From positions 1 through 64,000 of the forward strand of contig JABEVE010000091.1 of the NCBI GenBank assembly GCA_013044035.1: a DNA stretch of 64,000 bases. Direction: 5' to 3'. Positions 20,003 through 27,994 of the stretch are shown piece by piece. A program made the position numbers and the translations under genes. This DNA comes from Burkholderiales bacterium. GTDB lineage: Bacteria > Pseudomonadota > Gammaproteobacteria > Burkholderiales > Burkholderiaceae_C. How positions within the stretch are numbered: position 1 is the stretch's first letter; the number at the start of each line of letters is the position of its first letter. The notes under the pieces were generated by a model. That model did not search any database. It had not been told where the DNA came from and saw nothing but the letters and a program-made list of their open reading frames with translations.

Positions 20003-20185
20003 TCAGGGGTCGATGACCGCCGCGCAAAGATCGGTGGGGGCAGCTGCCACATGACCGACAACGGGCACCATCTTGATCCCGGCGGACGCCACGCGGCAGG
20101 GTGCGGCCAACACGCCGCAACCCGAGAGGGCGATGCTGGTCAACGCCACGGCGGCGAGGGGTTTGAGGAATGTTGCAAGGTTCAT
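20003..20185 (-). CDS. Small lipoprotein, DUF6726-like
   Basis: The 60-residue product has a lipoprotein signal peptide (MNLATFLKPLAAVALTSIAL) with the lipobox LSGC, so the mature protein would be lipid-anchored at Cys 23. The remainder (AAPCRVASAGIKMVPVVGHVAA) matches a family of tiny betaproteobacterial lipoproteins that I recall as DUF6726. A second in-frame ATG at 20192-20194 lies three codons upstream. The downstream one has a better-spaced AGGA and is preferred. It is the last gene of the minus-strand block, 53 bases after mltB. Its function is unknown. Confidence 0.7.
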   Translation of the reverse strand: MNLATFLKPLAAVALTSIALSGCGVLAAPCRVASAGIKMVPVVGHVAAAPTDLCAAVIDP

Positions 20186-20238
20186 CCGGTTCATCCTGGG
20201 GTGAGCGCCGCGCAAGGTGCATGCTGCTTCATTGCTGC

Positions 20239-21366
20239 TCAGCCCTGCGCGGCGGCCATGGCTGCGTTCCCCAGTTCGATCACGGCCAAGGCGTAGAAGG
20301 CCGAATGGTTGTAGCGGGTCACGACGTAGAAATTGTCCGTGCCGAGAATGTAATCGGGTTTGGCGCCAGCGTTGGGCAGTTGCACCACCGCCAGCTTGCC
20401 CGGATAGTCCAGCACCTGCGGCAGCAGCGGCAGGCCGGCGGCTTGCAAGTCCTGGGCCCGGAAGCTCGGCACGATGTCGGGCGCCAGCAGTCGAGCGAGC
20501 GTGTCTGGCGCGATGCTGCTGGGCACTTGCAACTGAAAGTGCGTGGGCTGCTCCGCCGTCCAGCCGTGGTCCGCCAGGTAATTGCCGACGCTGCCGATGG
20601 CGTCGGCAGCGCTGTGGATGATGTCCACCTTGGTGCCCCCCTCGAAGTTCAGGGCGTAGCGCAAGATGTTGCCCGGCATGAACTGCGGCATGCCGATGGC
20701 GCCGGCATACGAGCCCTTCACCTGCGTCGGGTCGAAGCCGCTGCCGCGGCACCACAGGAAATAGTCGCCGAGCTGGCTGGCGAAGTAAGGGCTGCGGTCT
20801 TTGGGCGCCGCAGCCGGAAAGTCCAGCGCCAGTGTCGCCAGGGCATCGAGCACGCGAAAGCCGCCCATATTGCGGCCATAGATCGTCTCCACCCCGAGAA
20901 TGCCGACGATGACGCTGCGTGGCACGCCGAAGCGGCTCTCGGCCTTGCGCAGCCAGACATCGAATTCCTGCGCGAAGTCAGATCCCGCGCCAATGCGCAG
21001 GGGCTCGACGAAGCGGCTGCGGTACACCCGCCAGTTCCTCTGCCCCGGTCGACCGGGAATGATGAGCCGCGCCACCACGGGCTGGAATTGCGCCTGGTCG
21101 AGCTGAGTCCCAATCCACGCCGCATCCAGTCCGGTTTGCTGTGCCAGTCGAGCGGCAAGGGCGGCGGCGTGCGGCGAATCGGCGTAGCTCAGGGCCGGCG
21201 AGCTGCTACTGGCGCTGGCTGCTACGGTTTGGGCGAGTGCCCGGCCCTGGAGCCAAGCGCCGCCCAGCAGACCCCAGCCGGTGCGCAGGGCCACGCGGCG
21301 GGATGGAAGGGTCGGGTTGGGCCTTGTGGGCCGGGCGGGTGGTGGAGCCATGACGGGGCGAAGCAT
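20239..21366 (-). CDS. mltB: Lytic murein transglycosylase B
   Basis: This periplasmic enzyme cleaves peptidoglycan glycan strands with 1,6-anhydro product formation. The 375 residues include an N-terminal twin-arginine-type signal (SRRVALRTGWGLLGG, ending near RALAQ) and the SLT_2/MltB catalytic domain. The catalytic Glu is in ILGVETIYGRNMGG, followed by CRGSGFDPTQVKGSYAGAIGMPQFMP. There is no lipobox, so it is probably soluble in the periplasm. It lies 86 bases downstream of pelG on the same strand and may be co-transcribed with it. Confidence 0.88.
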   Translation of the reverse strand: MLRPVMAPPPARPTRPNPTLPSRRVALRTGWGLLGGAWLQGRALAQTVAASASSSSPALSYADSPHAAALAARLAQQTGLDAAWIGTQLDQAQFQPVVARLIIPGRPGQRNWRVYRSRFVEPLRIGAGSDFAQEFDVWLRKAESRFGVPRSVIVGILGVETIYGRNMGGFRVLDALATLALDFPAAAPKDRSPYFASQLGDYFLWCRGSGFDPTQVKGSYAGAIGMPQFMPGNILRYALNFEGGTKVDIIHSAADAIGSVGNYLADHGWTAEQPTHFQLQVPSSIAPDTLARLLAPDIVPSFRAQDLQAAGLPLLPQVLDYPGKLAVVQLPNAGAKPDYILGTDNFYVVTRYNHSAFYALAVIELGNAAMAAAQG

Positions 21367-21452
21367 GACGGCTCAGTGTAACGAGGGCTACGTCCGTCGC
21401 CACATGGCCGAGACGCCCACGGCAGCGCCTGGATCGAACGGCCGCAACCGGT

Positions 21453-22832
21453 TCATGAACCTTGCAGCATGAAGGTCTGATATTCCAGCCTGCGGAACAG
21501 GCGCTGCACCAGCATCAGGCCGGTGATCAGGGTGATGAGCAGGGCCACGGCAAAGCCGTAGCCGAACCATTCGGCGCCCAGTGCGATGGAGACGCGGCTG
21601 AAGCCGAGGTTGAGCGCGGTCAGCAGCGCGGTGATGAACACCACTTCGCGACGGCGGTCGAGGTAGAAGAAGACGTTCAGCACCGCCAGCAGCAAGACCT
21701 GGAAGCTGGCGGCCACCGCCTGCACGAGAAACAGCGGGATGTACAGATCGCTGATGCCGATGGCGTGGAACAGCGGCCCGACAAAGGTGTAGAGCGCCAG
21801 CAGCGTGATGGCCTGCACCTTGATGATCTGGTAGATGCCTTCGCGCACGGTGTCCTGCATGTGGTCGTGGAAGCGCGCAATATCCTGCAGCGCGCCGCCG
21901 GCGCGCACGGCGGTGTAGAACTTGTCGTACCACTCGACGAAATCGGTTTCGAATTTCACCAGGAACACACCCATGCCCGGGATCACGCACAGGTAGGCGA
22001 GGAAGACCGGCAGGTCGTAGATCGTGGAGGCGCGCAGCGGGCCGATGACCACGTTGGAGGTTTGGGGCGTGAACCAGAACACCAGCTTGTCCGCCCACAC
22101 ACCCAGGTTGTAGAGCGTGCCACCGGCCAGCAGCGAGGGGAACATGGCGCCGCGCTTGAAGCAGTCGAGCGTGATCGGGCGGGTGGGCGGAAAGTTGCGC
22201 AGCACCAGCCACATCATCGCCGTCCACATGAGGAACTGGCCGCCGAGAAAGCCCGCCAGCAGGCCTTCCAGCCCCCAGCCGCGCAACAGGTAGGACTGCA
22301 GCACCGAGAGCCCGTAGCCGCCTGCGTACAAGGCCAGGATGGCGCGGTATTGCTTGAGCCCGGAGAGAAACACCGTGACGATCCAGATGTCGCACAGCAA
22401 TGGCAAGCCGCCGGCAAGCAGCACGCGGTACAAGTTGCTTTCGCGCGGAAACAGGAACAGCGCGGCCATCCAGCCCAGTGCACCGGCCACGGCCGTGCTG
22501 AGCAGCAGCACACCGAGAAAGGCGGGTGCGACCTCATCCCGGCGCTTGGCATACAGCGCATCGGCCACCCAGCGGGTGAAACCGAGCTGCAGGCCGCCGG
22601 AGAGCACCAGCGAACTCATGATCAGGTAGGTGACGGTCACCTGGAACTGGGTGATGAGCAGGTTGGGCACCACCACGCCCAGCGAGAGCAGGCCGGTGAC
22701 GATGAGCCCCAGAATGGAGAACACCCACGGCCCGGAACTGATGATGGAGGCGTAGCTGTAGGCGCGCAGCAGGCCCAGGTAGGACTGGCTGCGCAGCAGC
22801 TTGCGCAATTCGAAGCCGATGCCCGCCATCAA
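21453..22832 (-). CDS. pelG: Pel polysaccharide export membrane protein PelG
   Basis: This polytopic inner-membrane protein is thought to move the Pel polymer across the membrane together with PelF, PelD and PelE. The 459 residues carry about twelve hydrophobic helices. They match the PelG/COG4267 family, related to flippase-type exporters: MAGIGFELRKLLRSQSYLGLLRAY at the N-terminus is nearly diagnostic. The start overlaps the pelF stop by four bases, so translation is coupled. The length matches the Pseudomonas aeruginosa protein (about 456). Confidence 0.95.
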   Translation of the reverse strand: MMAGIGFELRKLLRSQSYLGLLRAYSYASIISSGPWVFSILGLIVTGLLSLGVVVPNLLITQFQVTVTYLIMSSLVLSGGLQLGFTRWVADALYAKRRDEVAPAFLGVLLLSTAVAGALGWMAALFLFPRESNLYRVLLAGGLPLLCDIWIVTVFLSGLKQYRAILALYAGGYGLSVLQSYLLRGWGLEGLLAGFLGGQFLMWTAMMWLVLRNFPPTRPITLDCFKRGAMFPSLLAGGTLYNLGVWADKLVFWFTPQTSNVVIGPLRASTIYDLPVFLAYLCVIPGMGVFLVKFETDFVEWYDKFYTAVRAGGALQDIARFHDHMQDTVREGIYQIIKVQAITLLALYTFVGPLFHAIGISDLYIPLFLVQAVAASFQVLLLAVLNVFFYLDRRREVVFITALLTALNLGFSRVSIALGAEWFGYGFAVALLITLITGLMLVQRLFRRLEYQTFMLQGS

Positions 22833-24568
22833 CCGCTCCCGGTGTCCTGCGCAGGGTTGCCCATGCCGGGGCCGGTGGTGCCGGGTTGGATCTGCGCGAG
22901 CTGATCGGCAGCGGCCCTGGTGTGCACGACGTCAACCGCTCCGGCAGCCTTTGCCGCCTGCGGAATGCGACCTTCGCGCAGGGCGGTGGCAACGGCGCCG
23001 CGTGCGGGCGGTACCGTGCCGGCGGCACGGTCGCTGCGCGCCAGCGCGTCCTCGTACACCGCGCGGTACTTGGCGAACATGATGGGCTGGGTGTAGTAGC
23101 GCTCGACCCGGGCAATGGCCGCCGCCTGGGCCCGGGCATAGGCGGCCGGGTCGGACAGCAGGGACGTGCAGGCCTCGCCCAGGGCCTGGGCATCGGCGAT
23201 GCCGACCACGGCGCCGGCACTGCCCAGGGCCTCGTCTTCCGGGCCCAGACCGTCAATGAGCTGCTTGCACGAGCCCACGTCGGTGGTCACTGCGGGCACC
23301 CCGGCAGCATAGCCTTCGAGCAGCACCAGAGGCAGGGCCTCGCTGATGGATGACAGCACCACAACGCCCACCTTGGGCAACAGTTCAACCAACTTCTGGA
23401 AGCCGAGGAATTTGAGCCGATCGCCGAGATCCAGGCTGTCGGCCAGCTCATGGCACTCGCGCGCGTAGTCGGGATGCTCATCCTCCGGGCCGGCGATCCA
23501 GCCCTCGAGCCCGGGCATGCGGCCGCTGGCCACGCGAACCGCACGGATGAAGGTTTTCACATCCTTGATGGGCACGACGCGGCCGATCAGGCACATCACT
23601 GCGGGCGGCTGCTCCGGGCGCTGGCTGCGGGTGGCGGCGAACGGCGGCACGTTGATGCCGTTGGCCACCAGGCAGGTGGTTGCCGGCTCCGCGCCATCGG
23701 CCAACTGACGCAGACGGTTGGACTCGTACAGCGCGATCACCGGATCGGCGGCGTCATAGCACATGCGTCCGAGCGACTCGAACAGCCGGATCCACAGCGC
23801 GCGGAAATAACCCGCTTCACCGGCATTGCGTTCCAGCACCGGCATGTTGTCGCTGATCCACTGCGCCGAGAACAGGTCGATGCGCCGCTCCTTGGTGTAG
23901 ATGCCATGCTCCGAGAGGATGAGCGGCCGCCGCGTGATCCGTGCCAGCACCGCGCCCAGGTAGCCCGCGTAGCCGGTGGAGATGGTGTGATAGGTGCGCG
24001 CCGGGGGCAGGCTGCGGGCCAGCGCCGCCAGGGTCCAGATGGGCGTGTGCATGGTGCGCACGGTCCAGAAGTAGTCGACGAAGGACGGATCGGTGCAGCG
24101 CTCCAGATACTGCTCGGTCAGATAACTCCAGGACTGCCTGGAATGCAGGAAATACTGCAGGTCGAGCCGCCCCTCCATCGCTTGCAGGCTCTGCTCCAGC
24201 ACCTGGGTGCGCGCGGCGCGACCGGCGCCGGCACCGTCTCCGGGTTCACGCAGCTGCGTGTGCAGCTTGCGCACCAGATCGGCCGTGGCCCGGTCACCCT
24301 GACTGCCGCGAGGTTTGGGCAGCACCTCATTGCTGAACAGGTAATGCTCGGTCAGGCCCACCACATTGGCGGGCAGTTTGTAGCGTGCCTCGCCGTAGTC
24401 CTCCCGGCGCGAGCCGAGAAAGCAGAGGTGAAAGCGCAACTCGGGAAAGCCGTTGATGATCTGGTGCACCCAGCTCGACACCCCGCCCGAGACATAGGGG
24501 TAGGTGCCCTCGAGCAGCAGCATCACGTCGATGGATGGTTGTCCTGCCTTCAGTGCCTTCGTTGTCAT
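22829..24568 (-). CDS. pelF: Pel polysaccharide glycosyltransferase PelF
   Basis: This cytoplasmic GT4-family glycosyltransferase polymerises the cationic amino-sugar Pel chain, using a UDP-sugar. The GT-B fold is visible: an N-terminal LLLEGTYPYVSGGVSSWVHQ block (about residues 16-35) and a C-terminal E-X7-E motif in SEALPLVLLEGYAAGVPAV. At 579 residues it is longer than the P. aeruginosa protein (about 507), because of a C-terminal extension after ARSDRAAGTV and internal inserts. The ATG at 24568 overlaps the pelE stop (ATGA). An upstream in-frame start at 24712 lies in pelE and is rejected. Confidence 0.95.
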   Translation of the reverse strand: MTTKALKAGQPSIDVMLLLEGTYPYVSGGVSSWVHQIINGFPELRFHLCFLGSRREDYGEARYKLPANVVGLTEHYLFSNEVLPKPRGSQGDRATADLVRKLHTQLREPGDGAGAGRAARTQVLEQSLQAMEGRLDLQYFLHSRQSWSYLTEQYLERCTDPSFVDYFWTVRTMHTPIWTLAALARSLPPARTYHTISTGYAGYLGAVLARITRRPLILSEHGIYTKERRIDLFSAQWISDNMPVLERNAGEAGYFRALWIRLFESLGRMCYDAADPVIALYESNRLRQLADGAEPATTCLVANGINVPPFAATRSQRPEQPPAVMCLIGRVVPIKDVKTFIRAVRVASGRMPGLEGWIAGPEDEHPDYARECHELADSLDLGDRLKFLGFQKLVELLPKVGVVVLSSISEALPLVLLEGYAAGVPAVTTDVGSCKQLIDGLGPEDEALGSAGAVVGIADAQALGEACTSLLSDPAAYARAQAAAIARVERYYTQPIMFAKYRAVYEDALARSDRAAGTVPPARGAVATALREGRIPQAAKAAGAVDVVHTRAAADQLAQIQPGTTGPGMGNPAQDTGSG

Positions 24569-25596
24569 GCCTTTTCTTCCATCGGAGACCACAGGCGGAC
24601 GATAGAGCGCAGCCGTGGAGCAACTTGAGTGTTTCGAAGTTGCCCCAGAATGGCACCGACCGCGGTGTAGTTGCGATGCTTCCAGGCTAGCTCGGCGGCG
24701 TAAGGTACCCACACAGAAGGATTGGAGTTTTCATCGAGCAGTAGCAAGGTGTTCTGGGCATTCTCAAGGTCATCCTTAGCCATGCTCAGTCTCAGCCGCA
24801 GCATCAGCAGAGTCGAGTCGTCAGGCTGTGCTTTCAAGGCTAGATTGGTGTAGTACCAAGCTTGATCCAAAGCAAATTTGCGCAAGTCACCCTGAGCAAG
24901 ACCCTGGTAGATAAATTCCATCTGCAACTCGGCAACGCGCCGGGCAGCATGTGCCAAGGTGTTGCCGCTGGCGCCTCGTGCTTGCAGTGCATCGAGATCT
25001 TTTTGTGCCTCCTGCAGTTCAGCGGTGAGTCGTTGCTCCCAGTTGCTGGCGATGCCATATGCCAACAGGCGGATTTCCTCGTCCCCATCTCTTAACAGGC
25101 TGCGCAGCAGTGGCAGTGCCAACCTTGCCGGCATGTCGCGCATCGCGAGCATGGCACGAATGCGCTGTTGCGTTGGCGCCTTGCCATTCGCTGCGATTCT
25201 TGCAATTTGTCCGACCGGGAGTATATCGGTGACTTTGTCCAATTGCGGGTCAAAGTTGTAGATCTCCAGTTGCGGCGCCTCGCGCACCGCGTCGTCGTTG
25301 CGCACCCGGCGCGGGCGCAGCATGGCCAGGCGCGACGCCAGCAGCAAGCCGATCACGCCCACCAGCGGGAACAACAGCGCCAGCACGAACACCAGCAGCA
25401 GCGACAAGATCCGCGGCCGGCGCAGGTTTGCGGGCAAGGTCCACCACACCAGCCAGCTGGCTGCCGCCGAGGCCCCGGCATGCAGCAGCCAGAAGCCGAG
25501 GAAGGCCGCATCCCCATGCGAACCGAGCAGCCACAGCGCGGCCGACTCCATCGACAGCGACAGGGCGATCAATTTGTAGAACTGCAGCAGGTCCAT
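24565..25596 (-). CDS. pelE: Pel inner-membrane protein PelE
   Basis: PelE is an inner-membrane protein with cytoplasmic TPR-like helices that helps recruit PelF to the PelD-PelG membrane complex. The 343 residues begin with three membrane segments (FYKLIALSLSMESAALWLLG, FLGFWLLHAGASAAASW and LSLLLVFVLALLFPLVGVIG). A soluble helical region follows (VREAPQLEIYNFDPQLDKVTDI onward). GC content is visibly lower in the 3' half of the gene than in neighbouring pel genes. It is separated from pelD by a 177-base gap holding a palindromic element. Confidence 0.92.
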   Translation of the reverse strand: MDLLQFYKLIALSLSMESAALWLLGSHGDAAFLGFWLLHAGASAAASWLVWWTLPANLRRPRILSLLLVFVLALLFPLVGVIGLLLASRLAMLRPRRVRNDDAVREAPQLEIYNFDPQLDKVTDILPVGQIARIAANGKAPTQQRIRAMLAMRDMPARLALPLLRSLLRDGDEEIRLLAYGIASNWEQRLTAELQEAQKDLDALQARGASGNTLAHAARRVAELQMEFIYQGLAQGDLRKFALDQAWYYTNLALKAQPDDSTLLMLRLRLSMAKDDLENAQNTLLLLDENSNPSVWVPYAAELAWKHRNYTAVGAILGQLRNTQVAPRLRSIVRLWSPMEEKA

Positions 25597-25610
25597 GGTG
25601 TTCGGGTGGG

Positions 25611-25777
25611 CTCAGAGGGTGTGAATGAATCCGGCGTGGCCGAGCAGAGCGCCCAAACGGTTCCAATCAAGGCGCCAAGCACAGCCGTGCCTGACGGCAC
25701 GGCGCGCATTGGCAACGCCGAGTGGGGCCGTTTGGGCGGGATGAGCGGGCATGGCGGATTTGTTCACACCCTCTCAG
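25611..25777. repeat. 167-bp palindromic element between pelD and pelE, MITE-like
   Basis: Two 50-base arms (25611-25660 and 25728-25777) are inverted copies matching at 39 of 50 positions by my count. The first 15 bases and the last 10 are almost identical (outer CTCAGAGGGTGTGAA, inner GCCCAAACGG). The 67-base spacer holds a perfect 8-bp hairpin (GCCGTGCC at 25684-25691 with GGCACGGC at 25696-25703). The pelD stop codon lies in one arm. A TCA on each side could be a 3-bp target duplication. It has no ORF of its own. It resembles a miniature inverted-repeat element and would fold strongly in pel mRNA. Confidence 0.6.
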
Positions 25778-27195
25778 AGCAACTGCATGCGCTGTTGCAG
25801 GGCGGCGTAGTCGGCGGCGTTGCGCACCGGGTAGAAGTCCACCCCCAGGGTCTGGCTGGGTTGATCGGTGCGCGCGAGAATTTGTTCCAGCGCATCGATC
25901 ATCTGGCGACGGTAGCTCGTCAGGCTGGCGCCGCTGATGATGGGCAGCAGCACCGCCAGAACCAGATGGCCTTTGGCCGTCTGCAGCCGCCACCAACTGC
26001 TCTCGGGGGGTTGCAGGCCGGAGAATTCGTCCAGCACGATTTCGCTCAGCCGTGCCTGCCCCATCCACAGCGCGCAATAGCTGCGCAGGCCCGAAGCCTT
26101 GTGCAACGCCGCCAGATGCGCCCATTCGTGCTGCATGCCGATGGGCGATGCCGGCCACACCGCGCGCACATCCTCCACCAGCAGTTCCAACTGGGTGAAG
26201 TCGGCGTAGGACGCGGCCAGCACCTGCAGGCGACGCAGGTTGATGTCGTCGAAAGCCATGAAGGGCATGGTGTGCACCGCCAGCAGCGCGTCCACCTCCT
26301 CGTACAGGTCCAGCCGCAGCGGCGCCGCGAACACCCATTGGTTGTAGTTCGGATCGGCCAGGCCAGCTTGCGCGATGTGGGCGATTTCGTGGGTTTCCAG
26401 CACATGTTCGATCAGGGGATGCATCGTGTCCAGCTTGGGCAGGTTCTTGCCCAGGCGCGCCACGGGTGTCCAGTGGGCATCGCCGCTGCGACGCACGAAG
26501 ATGCCGGCCTCGATCAGGCGGCACGCCTGGCTCAGAAGCTGCAGCAAGGTGCCCGGGTCGGGCAGGGCGGCCGCGGCGCGACTGCCCCTCGCCGGCGTGC
26601 TGTGCGCCTGCACCAGTCGGCGCCGCAGGTCGAGCAGCGCATCGCGCAGGGTCATGGGTCGATCCGTGAGCTCCTGCTCCAGCGTGGCGAGCGACTCCTT
26701 CACGACGAACAACCGGCGCTTGGTGCGCTCCAGCCTTGCCGTCAGATCCCGCTGGATTTCGCGGTGACGCACGGACTGCACCTTGTAGGCCGAGCCAAAC
26801 TCGCCGAGGATGAGGCTGACCAGGGCGCCGCCGAGAAAGAACTCACCCGGGAAAGTCGACAGGTCGGGACTGAAGAACCGGGCCCACATGCCTCCGTACA
26901 GGGCCACGCCGAACAGGCCGTAGCCCGCGCCGTAGCGCACCGCGGCGAGCCAGGGCCCGAACCAGATCCAGGGAAATCCGGCGTGCAATCCCAAGGGATC
27001 CTGCGGATTGATGCGCCAGCTCAGATACAGCGCCAACGCCGGCAGGGCTGCGCTCTCCAGCGCGGCGATGAGCCGATCGGCCTGGGCATTGGGCCGCCAG
27101 ATGCGCAACGCCCGCACCAGCCCCAGCCAGGGCGATGCGCGCTGCGGCTGCAGCCGGCGCGTGATGCGGGCACGCAGGCGGGTGATGCGGCTCAT
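25774..27195 (-). CDS. pelD: Pel regulator PelD (GAF and degenerate GGDEF domains)
   Basis: This inner-membrane protein is the c-di-GMP receptor that switches Pel synthesis on in P. aeruginosa. The 473 residues show about four N-terminal membrane helices (to about residue 140), a coiled-coil-like segment (RHREIQRDLTARLERTKRRL), a GAF domain and a degenerate GGDEF-like domain near GHLVLAVLLP. I do not see the RxxD inhibitory-site motif in the GGDEF-like domain; the closest is RLSE at about 382. An RSGD is present in the GAF part. It ends inside the palindromic element. Confidence 0.92.
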   Translation of the reverse strand: MSRITRLRARITRRLQPQRASPWLGLVRALRIWRPNAQADRLIAALESAALPALALYLSWRINPQDPLGLHAGFPWIWFGPWLAAVRYGAGYGLFGVALYGGMWARFFSPDLSTFPGEFFLGGALVSLILGEFGSAYKVQSVRHREIQRDLTARLERTKRRLFVVKESLATLEQELTDRPMTLRDALLDLRRRLVQAHSTPARGSRAAAALPDPGTLLQLLSQACRLIEAGIFVRRSGDAHWTPVARLGKNLPKLDTMHPLIEHVLETHEIAHIAQAGLADPNYNQWVFAAPLRLDLYEEVDALLAVHTMPFMAFDDINLRRLQVLAASYADFTQLELLVEDVRAVWPASPIGMQHEWAHLAALHKASGLRSYCALWMGQARLSEIVLDEFSGLQPPESSWWRLQTAKGHLVLAVLLPIISGASLTSYRRQMIDALEQILARTDQPSQTLGVDFYPVRNAADYAALQQRMQLL

Positions 27196-27250
27196 GGGCG
27201 ACGAAAAACGGGCATGCGTGGACGCGGGTCAGGATCGGCTCAAGCCTGCA

Positions 27251-27877
27251 TCAGGGCCGTGCCGCCGACGGGGAGGCAAGGGGTTCGGCGCCTGGCTCCA
27301 CAGACAGCTTGCCTGGCGGCCTGGCCGCGGCACTGGCGGGCGTCCTGGCCGTGACCTGCACCTGCAACCCGCCCAGCAGCGCGGCAATCTGCGCCTGCCC
27401 CACCGCGGCCAGCGCCTGGTAGCCCCAGCCTGAACGCGCCCCCGCGGCGGACCACACCACCTGGCCGCTATGCACGTCGGCGATCTGCAGCGTCAGCCCG
27501 ACTGCAGGCTCGCTGTCCACCCCGGTCTTGTAGCGCCATTCGGTGACGGTGCCCGACAGCGCGTAGCGCGCCCCCTGGTTGCGGGCCCAGTCCAGTGTCT
27601 GCACGCTGGAGGCGGCGGGCTGCGCTTGCAGCGGGTTGTCGCTCGGCTCCTGCGGGTAGACCAGCACGTGCGCCAAGCCCTTTTGCTGCAGCAGTGCCAC
27701 CGTGATGGCCTGTGCCCGTTCCTGCACCTGCGGTGCCTCGGTGGCGTTGACGAAGGGCAGCACGGCCAGCTTGTCCTGCGCCGTCAGCCGCAAGGACTGG
27801 GTCGTTGTGGACGTGCTCGCACAGGCGGCCAACACGAGGCAGAAACTGGCGGTGATCCAGAAGCGGGTGGCGTGCAT
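27251..27877 (-). CDS. pelC: Pel outer-membrane-associated lipoprotein PelC
   Basis: PelC is a lipoprotein that forms a ring at the outer membrane and funnels the positively charged Pel polymer into PelB. The 208 residues have a type II signal peptide with the lipobox LAAC (Cys at about residue 19). A conserved core follows (KLAVLPFVNATEAPQVQERAQ onward). The C-terminal 35 residues (after VTARTPASAAA) are a low-complexity tail that the P. aeruginosa protein (172 residues) lacks. The ATG at 27877 has a GGAG eight bases upstream and gives a normal signal peptide; an upstream start at 27928 is less likely. Confidence 0.92.
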   Translation of the reverse strand: MHATRFWITASFCLVLAACASTSTTTQSLRLTAQDKLAVLPFVNATEAPQVQERAQAITVALLQQKGLAHVLVYPQEPSDNPLQAQPAASSVQTLDWARNQGARYALSGTVTEWRYKTGVDSEPAVGLTLQIADVHSGQVVWSAAGARSGWGYQALAAVGQAQIAALLGGLQVQVTARTPASAAARPPGKLSVEPGAEPLASPSAARP

Positions 27878-27994
27878 GGCGGACTCCAGAAGAAAGGTGG
27901 GATGGGCGCGTTGGAGGCTACGGTTCATGTCGGTGCGGTCACAGCGGTGCGGGTCATGGCGGGGTGCAGCGGGCGGGTCAGCGTCAGGTTGCGA

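Noticed and set aside
25168-27354. 728-codon plus-strand open frame opposite pelD and pelE
   Set aside because: It is an antisense shadow with low-complexity Gln/Arg/His composition; it also reads through the palindromic element.
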